Shown in pieces: positions 62,741 through 64,000 of a DNA stretch of 64,000 nt (the stretch's first letter is position 1; each line of letters begins with the position of its first letter). The notes beneath the pieces are model-generated. The model worked only from the letters and a program-made list of their open reading frames with translations. It was not told the DNA's origin and did no database searches. Both the position numbers and the translations under genes were made by a program. The stretch is taken from assembly GCA_036850595.1 (NCBI GenBank), contig CM072152.1, positions 6,839,640 to 6,903,639 of the forward strand, given 5' to 3'. The DNA comes from Rhyacichthys aspro (taxonomy: Eukaryota; Chordata; Actinopteri; Gobiiformes; Rhyacichthyidae).

Positions 62741-63798
62741 ATTACTACTATACTATATAAGCCTATATGGACAAAAAAAATAGTTGTACTGTCAAATTAT
62801 CAACGTATTAATGTGGAACAGTTCGTATTAAATATTTTGAAATGATAGCCAACTCACCCAAGTTTCTGAGCTGTTGTTCCGACTTGAGCAGGCATTCTCA
62901 GAAAAACGTGTTCCCAACAACCACATGAATGCACCATATCACCAACTGCCATTCTGTCAACAAGTTCTTTGATCATATCTTGAAATCAGTGCAGCTACTT
63001 TCAAACACTGTTGTAGTTTTTCACGTAGCCATTAGCCTCCTACCATTATACACTATACGCTCCAGCTATAAGTGAGTAAAAAGGCTTTTCAATGTAATAT
63101 CATTCTTAAAACTGTTCTACAAAGCAGGTTGAAAAGTATAGTCCAGAAATACATTACCGCTGATGTAGAGTGACTCAGCTTGTAGCTTTGCGCTATGCTA
63201 ACAGTTGTTTGTTTAATTTTGTGCATAACTGTTGACCAAAACAAAATGAACACTAGCCATTAGCCAACTAATTATGTTATAAGTAGCCTCCAATCTGTAT
63301 TTTGTTGTTGTTTGTTTTTTATTTTGTTGTTTAAAATCATTCAGTGAATAAGCTAAATACACCACAACAATGCTAGTGGTTACTAAAATGGCAGCTAACC
63401 TAGTGACTCATCTCAATGCTAAAGCACAAGTGTAAAAACTTAAAAGGAGCAACAGACAATTTCTGTCTACGCTGCATTAAATAACCCTTTCACATATTTT
63501 TCATCTAACAAAATTATTAAAATGAATATATATATATAGAGAGAGTATATTATTGGCCAAATGTTCCTCAAACATATCTCCAATTTTAGCCCGTTAGTGC
63601 TGAGCCTAATACATGTCATTAACCACAACCGTTCTGATAATAATAATAATAATAATATACATAATATTTAACTTCTTATATTTTTGTTGTCATTTTGCAG
63701 TCTTTAAACAAAATGTCAAATACCTTTGAAATATTCAGTCTGGTACACTCAAGGTTAAGAATAGGTTACTCAGCTAAAGGCCTTCTTGTAGCACTCTT

Positions 63799-63804
63799 AA
63801 TAAA
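63799..63804 (+). terminator. Candidate polyadenylation signal
   Basis: AATAAA in CTTAATAAATTCTG, with TGT-containing sequence downstream. Confidence 0.3.
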
Positions 63805-63961
63805 TTCTGTATAAAATACAGGAATGTTTAGTAAACCTAAAGAATAACATAAGCACTTATGGAATTCAGTGCAATAATTCCACAGCACAGAGTAGATATC
63901 TGTACATTGTTCCTGTCACTAATTGTGGGAATATGGTGCAAATGAACTTCGCCAACTGTAC

Positions 63962-63967
63962 AATAAA
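63962..63967 (+). terminator. Candidate polyadenylation signal (distal)
   Basis: AATAAA in CAATAAAGTGTTCATTCTG, followed within 30 bases by T/G-rich TGATGTAATGTGATC, the arrangement expected around a cleavage site. Confidence 0.45.
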
Positions 63968-64000
63968 GTGTTCATTCTGATGTAATGTGATCACACTGTT

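Larger units (their letters stand above)
61551..63990 (+). other. epha8: 3' untranslated region (inferred extent)
   Basis: Noncoding, AT-rich sequence after the stop. Low-complexity runs include TA/GA units (63527-63546) and an AAT run (63637-63656). No further exon or gene was found before the window ends. The true 3' end is not proven, and an upstream polyadenylation site could be used instead. Confidence 0.5.

Overview
The window comes from an animal nuclear genome, almost certainly a ray-finned (teleost) fish. Short exons with GT-AG boundaries sit in long AT-rich introns, and those introns carry fish-type repeats: tRNA-headed SINEs, a V-SINE-like SINE, a Tc1-like relic, hAT-like and other TIR elements, and LINE fragments. 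It is not prokaryotic or plasmid DNA. I see no operon, CRISPR array or phage.

One plus-strand gene explains all the convincing coding sequence. It is an Eph receptor tyrosine kinase, best matched to EPHA8. I recover 16 exons (1772-61550). Every junction is phase-consistent, and together they give 2709 nt, an open frame of 902 residues plus TAA. The predicted protein holds the last part of the ephrin-binding domain, the Cys-rich/EGF-like region, two fibronectin III domains, one membrane helix, a juxtamembrane segment with two regulatory-type tyrosines, a complete kinase domain with all catalytic residues, a SAM domain and a hydrophobic C-terminus ending V-H-V. The signal peptide and the first part of the ephrin-binding domain are absent and must lie to the left.

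Layout: 1-1771 is intron and repeats. The ephrin-binding exons lie at 1772-1921 and 6985-7300. A 27.7-kb intron (7301-35014) holds most of the noncoding material. The Cys-rich and FN3 exons lie at 35015-44192, the membrane and juxtamembrane exons at 46718-51894, the kinase exons at 54211-58894, and the SAM exons at 59756-61550. The 3' UTR follows, with a last AATAAA at 63962.

Points most worth a second look: the ephrin-binding exon, single in mammalian EPH genes, is split here by at least two introns; the first FN3 domain has a net insertion of about 31 residues rich in Gly and Ser; one intron must use a GC donor; a TG-rich tract stands where a pyrimidine tract is expected upstream of the 68-bp juxtamembrane exon; and there is a hAT-type element with a perfect 8-bp target duplication. 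Several GC-richer, repeat-free intronic blocks with homeodomain-type motifs could be enhancers. I found no evidence of a new multi-gene system; this is one receptor locus with an unusual exon structure and a normal fish repeat load. Identifications rest on reading and memory of the families, not on database searches.
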